A stretch of DNA of 64,000 nt from JACCXM01 sp046328335 (lineage in GTDB: Bacteria > Chloroflexota > Chloroflexia > Thermomicrobiales > UBA6265). The number at the start of each line of letters is the position of its first letter. Within the stretch, counting starts at the first letter, position 1. Below the pieces are notes generated by a model. The model was given only the letters and a program-made list of their open reading frames with translations. It searched no databases and had not been told where the DNA came from. The position numbers and the translations under genes were made by a program. This document shows, in pieces, positions 35,451-44,176 of this stretch. Location of the stretch: positions 248,001 to 312,000 of the forward strand of contig JAXLWU010000001.1 of the NCBI GenBank assembly GCA_046328335.1, written 5' to 3'.

Positions 35451-36218
35451 CTAACGCCCCTCGGTCTTGGCGATTGCCGCCAGTAGCGGGGTGAGGAATG
35501 CCTCACCCGAACGCTGCACGGTATGGGTGGCATCGGGAATGTCGTGAACCTGGGCCTGGGGGAGTCGTTCGGCCAGTCGGGTGACGATGCCGCGCAGGGC
35601 CGGGTGACTGCGACCGCCGGTGTAGAGGACGATCGGGAGATCGGGCGGAAGCCGATCGAGGAGGCTGACCGGGAAATCCGCGGCCGGTTCGCTCCGCGCG
35701 AAGCGGGCCGCGTGGCGGGTTAGCCGTTCCCATTCGGGTGTGCCGCGGAGACGCTCGACCGCGCGGCCGGCGCCGATCATGGTGAAGAACGCGGCGGTCG
35801 CCGCGTCCGCTTCTTGCTGATCGAAGCGCTCCTGGATGCGCCGCGATTCGTCGGTCATCGCTTGCGCGGCGGCATCGTTCTGGAGCAACGCCAGCATCGG
35901 CGGCTCGATGAGATGCAGACTCCGCACGAGATCGGATCGCGTCGCGGCGACCACGATTGCTACGAGACCGCCATACGAGTGGGCGACGAGATGAACCGGG
36001 CCGGTGGAAAGGGCTTCGATCGCGGCGACGGCAGCGGCGGCGTCGCCCGCGATCGTGTATCGCTCAGCCTGGGGGGATGCTCCCCCGCCGAATCCCGGCC
36101 GGTCAAGGATCACGGTCTGAACGCGGTTGCCGAGGGCGGCGACGACATCGCCCCACGTTTCCATGCCATCGCCGAAATCGCCGTGGAGAAAGACCAGCGG
36201 TGCCGTCTTGTCGCTCAT
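35451..36218 (-). CDS. Alpha/beta-fold hydrolase
   Basis: 255 residues. The oxyanion segment is VFLHGDFGDG, the nucleophile elbow HSYGG holds the catalytic Ser (about residue 84), and the C-terminal DATHTVQ carries the catalytic His. The cap domain is helical and Ala-rich. Substrate unknown; the fold includes esterases, C-C hydrolases and MenH-like enzymes. It is divergent from the tetR-men operon, and ATG 36218 has AGGA four bases upstream. Confidence 0.85.
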   Translation of the reverse strand: MSDKTAPLVFLHGDFGDGMETWGDVVAALGNRVQTVILDRPGFGGGASPQAERYTIAGDAAAAVAAIEALSTGPVHLVAHSYGGLVAIVVAATRSDLVRSLHLIEPPMLALLQNDAAAQAMTDESRRIQERFDQQEADAATAAFFTMIGAGRAVERLRGTPEWERLTRHAARFARSEPAADFPVSLLDRLPPDLPIVLYTGGRSHPALRGIVTRLAERLPQAQVHDIPDATHTVQRSGEAFLTPLLAAIAKTEGR

Positions 36219-36276
36219 GGTGTCCTGTCTATCGTGCCCGCGTAGCCCACTACACGTGACCAACCCCTGGACACAG

Positions 36277-36301
36277 TACAATTACCGACCAGTGAGTCGG
36301 T
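36277..36301 (+). promoter_or_regulatory. TetR-type operator and -10 element of the tetR-men operon
   Basis: TACAAT (36277-36282) is followed by ACCGAC-CAGTGA-GTCGGT (36284-36301), a palindrome with perfect six-base arms. A repressor bound here would cover the transcription start, so autoregulation by the TetR protein encoded eight bases downstream is likely. Confidence 0.6.
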
Positions 36302-36308
36302 TTTTGCG

Positions 36309-36935
36309 ATGAGCGCCGGAGCGATGACCACCAGCCAGGAACGAAGCCGCACGCGGAGGCAGCGAGTGCTCGATGCCGCGCTGCAGGTTTTCGCCGAACG
36401 TGGCTACAACGAGACCGCGGTCGACGAGATCGCGCGTGTGTCCGATACCTCCAAGGGCGGTCTCTACTTCCACTTCCCCAGCAAACAGGCCCTCTTCCTC
36501 GCGTTGCTCGACGAAGCGGGTGACGCGCTGCTGAGGCGGATCGAAGCGGCGATGACCGCCGAGTCTGATCCGCTCGCGCGGGGCGAGGCGGCGCTGCGGG
36601 AAGTGTTGCACGCATTCGCCGGCCATCGCCTCCTGGCGCGATTTCTCCTCGTCGAGGCGCTTGGCGCGGGACCGGAAATCGGCGTACGGCTGAACGAGGT
36701 CCACGCCCGATTCGCGGACCTGATCGCCGGCTGCCTCGATGAGGCGGTCAGGGAGGGGCAGATTCCGCCCGGCGATACCCAACTCGCTGGTCATGCCTGG
36801 TTTGGCGCGGTGAACCAGATTGTGCTGCGCTGGCTGCTGACCGACGAGCCGCGCAATCTCGAAGATGCCTACCCCAGTTTGCGGTCGCTCCTGTTGTTCG
36901 GGGTGAAGGGAGCCGGCCGGGAGAACCCACGATGA
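36309..36935 (+). CDS. TetR-family transcriptional regulator
   Basis: 208 residues. The N-terminal DNA-binding region RQRVLDAALQVFAERGYNETAVDEIARVSDTSKGGLYFHFPSKQALFLALL is a textbook TetR helix-turn-helix; the C-terminal ligand domain is variable. The start is uncertain (ATG 36309 or 36324). Its stop overlaps the menF start (ATGA), making it the first gene of the menaquinone operon, so it may adjust quinone synthesis to an unknown small molecule. Confidence 0.88.
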   Translation: MSAGAMTTSQERSRTRRQRVLDAALQVFAERGYNETAVDEIARVSDTSKGGLYFHFPSKQALFLALLDEAGDALLRRIEAAMTAESDPLARGEAALREVLHAFAGHRLLARFLLVEALGAGPEIGVRLNEVHARFADLIAGCLDEAVREGQIPPGDTQLAGHAWFGAVNQIVLRWLLTDEPRNLEDAYPSLRSLLLFGVKGAGRENPR

Positions 36936-38386
36936 GTGCTGCTGTGATGCTCGATCCGGTCAAGAGTGCAACTGCCGCGGACCGCGCGGGGACGGATGCG
37001 ATCGCCCTCGCGAGGTCCCGCGGTAAGCAAGCCCTGCTGACCGTCGTCGAACCGCTGGCCGCGCCTGTCAATCCGTTGTCCTTCCTCGATGCCGCCGTCG
37101 CCGCACTCGGAGGGGGTGTTCTCTGGTCGCAGGAAGCGGCTGGCCTCGCGTTTGCCGGCGCGGGCGAGGTGTTGACCTTGCAGGCGACCGGGTCTGACCG
37201 CTTCGCCGCGATAATGGCCCAAATGCGTGAGGTGCGCGACCGGCTGATCGCCGTTGGCGCCGACCTCCCGTTCCCGATGGTCGGCGGATTCGCATTTTCG
37301 GACGGCGAGCCTGGCGGTGAGGTCTGGGTCGATTTTCCGAGCGCCCGGATAGTCGTGCCGAGAGTTCTGCTGCAGACTGGTGGCGGGGTGACCGCGCTAC
37401 GGGTGACAGTGCCCGTCACGCCAGATTCGGACCGAGACGAGGTTCAGCACGAAATCTCGACCCTGCTCGATCTCGGTCGCACTTGGGCAGCGCGCGACGA
37501 TACCATGGATGGGACCTCGACTCCTTCTGGAAAATCACCGCAGATCAGTGAACGATTGGTGCGGGAATCGCGCTCGGTGCCGTCGCGCCCGGAGTGGGAA
37601 GCCTCGGTCGCCACGGCGGTCTCGCTCATTCGGCAGGGGGCGATCGACAAAGTCGTGCTGGCGCGGGAAGAACGAATCGAGGCGATCTCTCCAATCTTGC
37701 CGGTGGCCGTCTTGGCGCGGCTGCGTGCCGCCGATGCGACTGCAACGCTCTTCGCGCTCCACTCGGGCGACGCCTGGTTCATCGGCGCGACACCGGAGCG
37801 GTTGGTGCGGCTCGATCGAGGGCGCGTCGATGTCACCTGCTTGGCAGGGTCGATCGGCATCGGAGCGACCGACGCCGAACGGGCCGCTCTCGCCGCGCGA
37901 TTGCTGGCGAGCGAAAAGGACCGGCGCGAACACGAGATCGTGGTCGAATCGACGATTGCCGCCCTCTCCGATGTTTGCGAATCGGTCGAACGACAGGCAG
38001 GCACGCCGCGGGTCGTCGCCGCCCGCTCGGTGCAGCATTTGGAAACACCAGTCTCCGGCTACCTGACCGGCGCTGGTCACGTCCTCGACCTGGTCGAGCG
38101 GCTGCACCCCACCCCGGCCGTCGGCGGCCACCCGCGGCTGCGGGCCCTGCCGCTGATCGAGGCGTTGGAGACGATCGAGCGCGGCTGGTACGCGGGACCG
38201 TTCGGTTGGACCAGTCTCGATGGTTCTGGCGAGTTCTCCGTTGCCATTCGCTCCGCGCTCTTGCGCGAGCGGAGCGCCTCCCTTTTCGCCGGTTGTGGCA
38301 TCGTCGCCGATTCGGTCCCGGCGGATGAATTCGCCGAGACCTGCCTGAAACTGCGGCCGATGCTCGCCGCGCTCGAGCCGGCGTGA
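36932..38386 (+). CDS. menF: Isochorismate synthase (menaquinone)
   Basis: 484 residues of the chorismate-binding family. The C-terminal half carries the signature blocks WFIGATPERLVRL, CLAGSIGIGATDAE, EHEIVVESTIAAL (active-site Glu), HPTPAVGGHPR and AGPFGWTSLDGSGEFSVAIRSALL. It converts chorismate to isochorismate, the first committed step of menaquinone synthesis. The N-terminal 190 residues are less conserved. It is translationally coupled to tetR (ATGA) and to menD (GTGA overlap). Confidence 0.93.
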   Translation: MSAAVMLDPVKSATAADRAGTDAIALARSRGKQALLTVVEPLAAPVNPLSFLDAAVAALGGGVLWSQEAAGLAFAGAGEVLTLQATGSDRFAAIMAQMREVRDRLIAVGADLPFPMVGGFAFSDGEPGGEVWVDFPSARIVVPRVLLQTGGGVTALRVTVPVTPDSDRDEVQHEISTLLDLGRTWAARDDTMDGTSTPSGKSPQISERLVRESRSVPSRPEWEASVATAVSLIRQGAIDKVVLAREERIEAISPILPVAVLARLRAADATATLFALHSGDAWFIGATPERLVRLDRGRVDVTCLAGSIGIGATDAERAALAARLLASEKDRREHEIVVESTIAALSDVCESVERQAGTPRVVAARSVQHLETPVSGYLTGAGHVLDLVERLHPTPAVGGHPRLRALPLIEALETIERGWYAGPFGWTSLDGSGEFSVAIRSALLRERSASLFAGCGIVADSVPADEFAETCLKLRPMLAALEPA

Positions 38387-40194
38387 GCGGAGGACCGGGC
38401 GCGGCGAATCTCGCCACCGCCTGCGCGTTGGTCGACGAACTGGCGCGGCGCGGCGTGCGCTATGTCGTCGTCGCGCCGGGATCGCGCTCGACGCCATTGA
38501 CGGTGGCGGTCGCCGCGCACCCCGCGATCCGAACCTGGATGCACGTCGACGAGCGTTCCGCCGCCTTCTTCGCGCTCGGCATAGCGCGAGCGAGTCGGAA
38601 TGCGGTGGCGATCGTCTGCACGTCCGGTACGGCGGCGGCCAATTTCCTGCCGGCGGTGGTCGAGGCGAAATACAGCCGGGTGTCTCTGGTCGTGCTCACC
38701 GCCGATCGCCCCCCGGAGTTGCGCGATTGGGGCGCGGCGCAGACGATCGACCAGATTGCCCTCTACGGCAGTCACGTCAAGTGGTTCGTGGATATGCCGC
38801 TGCCGGAAGAGAACCCGGCGCTCCAGCGCCACGCCCGGGCGACCGTCAGGCGAGCGGTCGAGACCGCCTCGTCCGCTCCATGGGGACCGGTTCACCTCAA
38901 TGTCCCCTTCCGCGAACCGCTCCTCCCCGCCGATCTCGACCCCGCGCAACCGCTGGCGCACCTCTACCGCGAGGGACGTCCCGCGGAAGCCGTAACTGGC
39001 GTGGCTGGACGCGACGGCGGAACCAGTACCGTTCTGGATGACGACGCCCTCGCCGCGATTGCGGAAGTGATGGCGAATCACGAACGGGGCGTGATCGTCT
39101 GTGGGCCGGGCGATGATGACGAATTGCCCGGGGTGGTAGCCGCGCTCAGCGCGGTCAGCGGATACCCGGTGCTCGCCGATCCCCTCTCCGGCGTCCGGTA
39201 TGGCGATCATCCCCGCGAGAACATCATCGACGCCTACGACGCCTTCCTGCGCGATGTGGAGACCGCCCAGCAATTGGCGCCCGATCTGATCCTGCGCACC
39301 GGTGGCTTGCCCGCGGCAAAGACGTTGCAGACGTTCATCGCCGCCAATCCCGGGCGCGAGCACATCCTGTTCGACCGCGGTGATCCGCGCGATCCGGGAC
39401 AGGTGGCGACCGCTCACCTTCGCCTCGAACCGGCGCCGGCTCTCTCCCGGCTGACCGAGATTCTGCGAGAACGCGGACCCGACGCCGAATCGTCCTGGTT
39501 GCAGAACTGGCAGGAGACGAATGCCGCCACCCGGCTGGCGATCGACACGTACCTCGCTTCCTGCGAGGAGCCCTTCGAGGGCCGTGCGGCCGCCGAGATC
39601 GCCGACCTTTTGCCGGACGGTGCGACGCTGGTGGTCGGCAACAGCATGCCAGTGCGCGATGTCGATACCTTTGTCGGGGGAGACCAGCGTTGCGTTCGCG
39701 TCGTCGGCAATCGCGGCGCGAGCGGGATCGACGGTCTCGTCTCCAGCGCGCTCGGCGCTGCCGCGGTGGCGGCGGGCCCGGTCGTTTTGCTCGTCGGCGA
39801 TCTCTCCTTCTACCACGATCTCAACGGGTTGCTGGCGGCGAAGTTGCACGGGATCGACTGCACCATCGTGGTCATCAACAACGACGGCGGCGGCATCTTC
39901 TCCTTCCTGCCCCAGGCCGACCTGCTCCCGTGCGCGGATTTCGAGCGCCTTTTCGGTACGCCGACCGGGCTCGATTTTCACCACGCGGCCGCGCTCTATG
40001 GAGCCACGTTCAACCGTCCCACCGGGTGGCCAGCGTTTCGCGAAGCGGTCGCCGCTGGCATCGCCGGACGCGGGCTCTCCATCGTCGAACTGGTCACCGG
40101 CCGGGAGCGCAATGTCACGCTGCACCGCGAGGTCTGGCGGGATGTCGCCGCGGCGCTACGGGATCTTCGCCGCGGGCCTGAGGATCATGCCTGA
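38383..40194 (+). CDS. menD: SEPHCHC synthase MenD
   Basis: 603 residues, a ThDP-dependent enzyme. The N-terminal domain has VVVAPGSRSTPLTVAVA and the catalytic-Glu block MHVDERSAAFFALGIA; SGTAAANFLPAVVEA and LTADRPPELRDWGAAQTIDQ are MenD hallmarks. The ThDP-Mg site near the C-terminus is GDLSFYHDLNGL followed by NNDGGGIFSFLPQA. It joins 2-oxoglutarate to isochorismate. GTG 38383 overlaps the menF stop, and the gene runs eight bases into menH. An antisense 682-codon frame is a shadow. Confidence 0.95.
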   Translation: MSGGPGAANLATACALVDELARRGVRYVVVAPGSRSTPLTVAVAAHPAIRTWMHVDERSAAFFALGIARASRNAVAIVCTSGTAAANFLPAVVEAKYSRVSLVVLTADRPPELRDWGAAQTIDQIALYGSHVKWFVDMPLPEENPALQRHARATVRRAVETASSAPWGPVHLNVPFREPLLPADLDPAQPLAHLYREGRPAEAVTGVAGRDGGTSTVLDDDALAAIAEVMANHERGVIVCGPGDDDELPGVVAALSAVSGYPVLADPLSGVRYGDHPRENIIDAYDAFLRDVETAQQLAPDLILRTGGLPAAKTLQTFIAANPGREHILFDRGDPRDPGQVATAHLRLEPAPALSRLTEILRERGPDAESSWLQNWQETNAATRLAIDTYLASCEEPFEGRAAAEIADLLPDGATLVVGNSMPVRDVDTFVGGDQRCVRVVGNRGASGIDGLVSSALGAAAVAAGPVVLLVGDLSFYHDLNGLLAAKLHGIDCTIVVINNDGGGIFSFLPQADLLPCADFERLFGTPTGLDFHHAAALYGATFNRPTGWPAFREAVAAGIAGRGLSIVELVTGRERNVTLHREVWRDVAAALRDLRRGPEDHA

Positions 40195-41038
40195 CCTGGC
40201 GGTCGACGGGGTTCGCTTTCACGTCAGCGAGCAGGGCGCCGGCGCACCGCTAGTGCTGCTCCACGGGTTCACCGGGAGCGGCGAATCATGGTGGCCGGTG
40301 GTCGAACACCTGGCGCGGGACTGGCGGGTGGTGGCCATCGATCTGATCGGACACGGCCATTCCGACGCTCCCCGCGATCCGGCGCGGTACGCCTACGAGC
40401 GCGCACTGGACGATCTGGACGCGCTCGCGGCGGCAATCGGCATTAGCCAGGCGACATGGCTGGGCTACTCCCTCGGAGGACGGCTCGCGCTCGGTCTCGC
40501 CCTCCGCCATCCGCGGCGGGTTGCCGCGTTGATCCTGGAGAGCGTGAACCCGGGGATCACCACCGTGGCGGAGCGGGAAGACCGCCGCCGCTCCGATGCC
40601 GCGCTCGCGGCGCGGATCGAGGCCGATGGTATCGCGTCCTTTGTCGCGGAATGGCAACGACTTCCGCTGTGGGATAGCCAGCGTGACCTGCCTGTTGCCG
40701 CCCGGGAACGTCAGCGAACGATCCGGCTTGGCAATCGGCCGCATGCGCTGGCGAACAGCCTGCGTGGCATGGGCCAGGGCAGCCAGCCAGATCACTGGGC
40801 CGACCTCGCGGCGATTCGTGTCCCGACGCTGGTGATCGCCGGGGAACGCGATGGCAAATTCGCCCGGATCGGGCAGGAGATGGCCGCGGTCATCCCGGAC
40901 GCGACGCTGGCGATCGTTCCCGGGGCCGGACACGCCGTGCACCTGGAGCGCCCGGAGGTCTATTTCGATCTGATTCGTCGATTTGCGCGGCATGGGGAGC
41001 GTCCGCTGCCGCGGACACACGAGGAGTACCGCAAGTGA
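40187..41038 (+). CDS. menH: SHCHC synthase MenH (alpha/beta hydrolase)
   Basis: 283 residues. VLLHGFTGSGESW, IDLIGHGHSDAP, GYSLGGRLAL (nucleophile Ser) and PGAGHAVHLERPE (catalytic His) follow the MenH pattern. It removes pyruvate from SEPHCHC to give SHCHC. ATG 40187 lies eight bases inside the end of menD and follows TGAGGA. Position between menD and menB supports the assignment; the open frame extends upstream antisense-free but without similarity. Confidence 0.9.
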   Translation: MPDLAVDGVRFHVSEQGAGAPLVLLHGFTGSGESWWPVVEHLARDWRVVAIDLIGHGHSDAPRDPARYAYERALDDLDALAAAIGISQATWLGYSLGGRLALGLALRHPRRVAALILESVNPGITTVAEREDRRRSDAALAARIEADGIASFVAEWQRLPLWDSQRDLPVAARERQRTIRLGNRPHALANSLRGMGQGSQPDHWADLAAIRVPTLVIAGERDGKFARIGQEMAAVIPDATLAIVPGAGHAVHLERPEVYFDLIRRFARHGERPLPRTHEEYRK

Positions 41039-41856
41039 ACACGACCTGGATTCCGGCGGGAGCATACGAGGACATCATCTACGAAAAGACGGAAGACGGC
41101 ATCGCCCGGGTGACGATCAACCGGCCGGACGTGCGCAACGCCTTCCGCCCGCGCACGGTGAGCGAGATGATCGACGCCTTCGCCGACGCCCGCGAAGATC
41201 AGCACGTGGGGGTGGTGATCCTCACCGGGGCGGGACCGGAGGCGTTCTGCTCCGGGGGCGATCAGAAAGTCCGCGGCGAGGCTGGCTACGTCGGCGAGGA
41301 CCAGGTGCCGCGGCTCAACGTGCTCGATTTGCAGCATCTGATCCGCTATCTGCCGAAGCCGGTGATCGCCGCCGTTTCCGGGTACGCCATCGGCGGCGGC
41401 CACGTGCTGCATCTCGTCTGCGATCTGACCATCGCCGCCGAGAATGCGCGGTTCGGGCAGACCGGGCCGAAAGTCGGCAGTTTCGATGCCGGTTATGGGG
41501 CGGGGCTCCTCGCCCGCACCGTCGGCCAGAAGAAGGCGAAGGAAATCTGGTTTCTCTGCCGCCAGTACGACGCCCAGCAAGCGCTGGCGATGGGTCTGGT
41601 GAACACCGTCGTGCCGGTTGCCCAACTCCAGGATGAAGCGGTCACGTGGGCGCGCGAGATTCTCGCCCTCTCGCCAACAGCGATCCGCTTCCTGAAGGCC
41701 GCGTTCAACGCCGACACCGATGGACTGGCGGGGATCCAGCAGTTGGCGGGCGATGCCACCATGCTCTTCTACATGACCGACGAGGGGCGCGAGGGGAAGA
41801 CCGCGTTCCTCGAAAAGCGGCGCCCCGACTTCTCCAAGTACCCGCGCCTGCCGTGA
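41035..41856 (+). CDS. menB: 1,4-dihydroxy-2-naphthoyl-CoA synthase MenB
   Basis: 273 residues of the crotonase fold. CSGGDQKVRGEAGYVGED, GYAIGGGHVLHLVCDLTIAAENARFGQTGPKVGSFDAGYG and EIWFLCRQYDAQQALAMGLVN are specific to MenB. It cyclises succinylbenzoyl-CoA to the naphthoyl-CoA. GTG 41035 overlaps the menH stop. The C-terminus (EGKTAFLEKRRPDFSKYPRLP) is normal. Confidence 0.96.
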   Translation: MNTTWIPAGAYEDIIYEKTEDGIARVTINRPDVRNAFRPRTVSEMIDAFADAREDQHVGVVILTGAGPEAFCSGGDQKVRGEAGYVGEDQVPRLNVLDLQHLIRYLPKPVIAAVSGYAIGGGHVLHLVCDLTIAAENARFGQTGPKVGSFDAGYGAGLLARTVGQKKAKEIWFLCRQYDAQQALAMGLVNTVVPVAQLQDEAVTWAREILALSPTAIRFLKAAFNADTDGLAGIQQLAGDATMLFYMTDEGREGKTAFLEKRRPDFSKYPRLP

Positions 41857-43340
41857 TCGCCCCCGGCGGCGAGGTCTTGCTCCCCGACTGCCTCGATGTC
41901 GCCGCGCGCACCTGGCGCGATCGCCTCGCCCTGACCTGGAATGACCAACGGTGGACGTTCGGGGAGTTGGCGGGGAGTGTCGCCGGGGCGGCGGCGCGGC
42001 TCGCGCCGCTGACAGGTGGCGGATATCGCCTTGGCCTGCTTGCCGCGAACCGGCCGGGATTCGTTTTCGCCACCCACGCCGCGAGAGTGCTTGGCGTGCC
42101 GTTCGTGCCGCTCAACTGGCGGCAGACGGCGGAGGAGATCGCCTGGCAACTCGCCGCGGCCGAGATTGGCGTCCTGCTGGTCGACGAATCGCGCTGGGAG
42201 GTAGCCCAGGGCGCCGCGCGCGATCTTCCGCTCACCATTGTGCCGATGGCGGAGCTCGAGCGCGCGGCGCCTTCGCTGCCGTTTGCCGCCCCCGCGATTC
42301 CCGCCGCACGGGAACTCGCCGTCCTCTTCACCTCGGGCACGACCAACCGGCCGAAGGGAGTGCGGCTCAGCTATGGCAATGTCTGGTTCAGCGCGGTCGC
42401 CTCGGCGCTCCACCTCGGTCATCACCGCGACGACGCCTGGCTTGCCATGTTGCCGATGTTCCATGTCGGCGGGTTGTCGATCCTCTTTCGGAGCGCGCTC
42501 GGCGGGGTGCCGGTCTACCTCCACGAGCAGTTCGATCCGGAACGGGCGCTGGCGGCGATCGACGGCGGCGCGACGCTGGTGTCGGCGGTGCCGACGGTTC
42601 TCACTCGATTGATCGAAACGCGAGGCGATACTCCCTGGCCACCATCGTTGCGCTGCGTTCTCCTCGGCGGCGCGGCTGCCCCAGCGGGCCTCGTCACGGA
42701 GAGTCTGAGGCGGGGCATTCCTGTTGCTCCCACATACGGACTGACTGAAACGGCGTCCCAGGCGACGACGCTGCTGCCGGACGAAGTCCCGTCGCGGCCC
42801 GGATCATCCGGCTTGCCGCTGCCGATGACGCGGTTGCGTGTCACCACGCCGGATGGACTGGCGGCGCCTGACGAACCGGGCGCGATCGAAGTCTCCGGTC
42901 CGACCCTGTTCCTGGGCTATCTCGGGGAGGAGGCACGAGGCGACGAGTGGTTCGCGACTGGCGACATCGGCGTACTCGACGGCGACGGCTACATCACCGT
43001 CCTCGATCGCCGGGACGATTTAATCGTCTCCGGCGGCGAGAACATCTCGCCCGCGGAAATCGAGCGGGTGCTGCTCGGGCACCCCAATGTGCGAGACGCG
43101 GGGGTGATCGCCGCGCTGGACGACCTCTGGGGGGCGCGACCGGCAGCGGCAGTGGTCTGGGCGGGCGAACCCGCGGCCGCGGCCGCAACCCTGACCGCGT
43201 TCTGCCGGGAGCGCCTGGCGGGATTCAAGATCCCAGTCCGGATCGACGTTGTCGACGCCCTGCCCCGCACCGCCTCCGGCAAACTGCTTCGTCGCGAGTT
43301 GCGCAGGCAATTCGAGTGTCGTGATACCGAATGCGAATGA
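41853..43340 (+). CDS. menE: o-Succinylbenzoate-CoA ligase MenE
   Basis: 495 residues of the AMP-forming ligase family. The phosphate-binding loop is LFTSGTTNRPKGVRL, then YGLTETASQ, GDIGVLDGDGYITVLDRRDDLIVSGGENISPAEIE and the catalytic Lys in RTASGKLLRREL. It activates o-succinylbenzoate with CoA just before MenB. GTG 41853 overlaps the menB stop (GTGA); the frame is open further upstream inside menB. menC, menA and the methyltransferase gene are not in the window. Confidence 0.92.
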   Translation: MIAPGGEVLLPDCLDVAARTWRDRLALTWNDQRWTFGELAGSVAGAAARLAPLTGGGYRLGLLAANRPGFVFATHAARVLGVPFVPLNWRQTAEEIAWQLAAAEIGVLLVDESRWEVAQGAARDLPLTIVPMAELERAAPSLPFAAPAIPAARELAVLFTSGTTNRPKGVRLSYGNVWFSAVASALHLGHHRDDAWLAMLPMFHVGGLSILFRSALGGVPVYLHEQFDPERALAAIDGGATLVSAVPTVLTRLIETRGDTPWPPSLRCVLLGGAAAPAGLVTESLRRGIPVAPTYGLTETASQATTLLPDEVPSRPGSSGLPLPMTRLRVTTPDGLAAPDEPGAIEVSGPTLFLGYLGEEARGDEWFATGDIGVLDGDGYITVLDRRDDLIVSGGENISPAEIERVLLGHPNVRDAGVIAALDDLWGARPAAAVVWAGEPAAAAATLTAFCRERLAGFKIPVRIDVVDALPRTASGKLLRRELRRQFECRDTECE

Positions 43341-43389
43341 TTGCCGCTGCGTATTCGCGATGTGAGCCCTCATCCCAACCCGTCGAATG

Positions 43390-43434
43390 CCCCTCACCCC
43401 AACCCCTCTCCCCGTGCGCGGAGCGAGGGGCTTT
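43390..43434 (+). terminator. Family B hairpin after menE
   Basis: CCCCTCACCCCAACCCCTCT and CCCCG pair imperfectly with CGGAGCGAGGGGCTTTGGG. Lies 50 bases after the menE stop between convergent operons. Confidence 0.55.
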
Positions 43435-43515
43435 GGGCCACATCGTGGCCCTTCCGACCGCATGAGAACTCCCTCTTTGGGCCGCCTCCTCTTTTGAGCC
43501 ATCGTCATGGGAGAC

Positions 43516-43569
43516 TCCTCCCTCCGGCGGAGGGAGGCTTGGGAGGGAGCCGGGGTTGGGGTGAGGGCG
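43516..43569 (-). terminator. Family B-like hairpin after the LUD gene
   Basis: TCCTCCCTCCGGCGGAGGGA is a compact stem, followed by GGGAGGGAGCCGGGGTTGGG and GTGAGGGC matching the family B tail. It ends at the stop codon of the minus-strand LUD gene. Confidence 0.5.
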
Positions 43570-43570
43570 G

Positions 43571-44176
43571 TCACTCGTCGATGAAGATCGCCATCACCTT
43601 TCCCGGACCCTGCACGCCGACGGTCAGCACCCGCTCGATGTCCGCGGTGCGGCTGGGACCGGTGACCAGTGTGGCGAACGACGCTCCCGACGTGAGCGCG
43701 ATCTGCCGCAGGGCCGCCCCGGCCTCGTCGAGCGAGGGGACCAGGGTGGCGGTCGGGCAGAGGATCACCTGGGCTAGCGTGAGCATCCCCACCGCGCGGT
43801 CTTCCAACGTCGGTTCCGCCAGCAATAGCGATCCCGTCTCGGCGACCGCCAGGTGGGCGAGACTCACCCCGAGCGGCGCGTCGCGCACGATGTCCGGCGC
43901 CGCGAGTGGGGCGATGGCGACGCCGGCCTCCGCCAGCGCCGAGACCGCTCCCGGGTAGCGTTGTGCTGCTTCCCCGGCGACCACCGCGCTATCCGTGCCG
44001 AGTTCGGCGGCCCACAGGGCGATCAGGCCGCCCGCCTCTGCCGCGGTGGGGACCCGCGCGACGCGGACGCCGAGCGGTTCGACCCTGGTGATGAATTCCG
44101 CGAGCAGCAGATCCAGTACGCCGTCCGCCACGGCGGCGTCATCGCCGGGGATCAGAGCATTGCTCCCAGAATCCAC
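43571..44176 (-). CDS. LUD (LutC/YkgG-like) domain protein
   Basis: 201 residues. The core GVSLAHLAVAETGSLLLAEP, followed by LTLAQVILCPTATLVPSLDEA and LVTGPSRTADIERVLTVGVQGPGKVMAIFIDE, is the LUD domain. LutC is a component of the LutABC L-lactate oxidation complex; no lutA or lutB is visible here. The gene overlaps the end of the upstream uxaA-type gene by 25 bases, so the two are cotranscribed. The GTG start is a weak choice, with GAGG ten bases upstream. Confidence 0.85.
   Translation of the reverse strand: MDSGSNALIPGDDAAVADGVLDLLLAEFITRVEPLGVRVARVPTAAEAGGLIALWAAELGTDSAVVAGEAAQRYPGAVSALAEAGVAIAPLAAPDIVRDAPLGVSLAHLAVAETGSLLLAEPTLEDRAVGMLTLAQVILCPTATLVPSLDEAGAALRQIALTSGASFATLVTGPSRTADIERVLTVGVQGPGKVMAIFIDE

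Noticed and set aside
38077..40125. A 682-codon minus-strand frame
   Set aside because: Antisense to menF-menD; no protein similarity, while both men genes are complete.
43571..44176. Candidate for the missing menC after the men operon
   Set aside because: It lies on the opposite strand and has a clear LUD domain, with no enolase-type motif.
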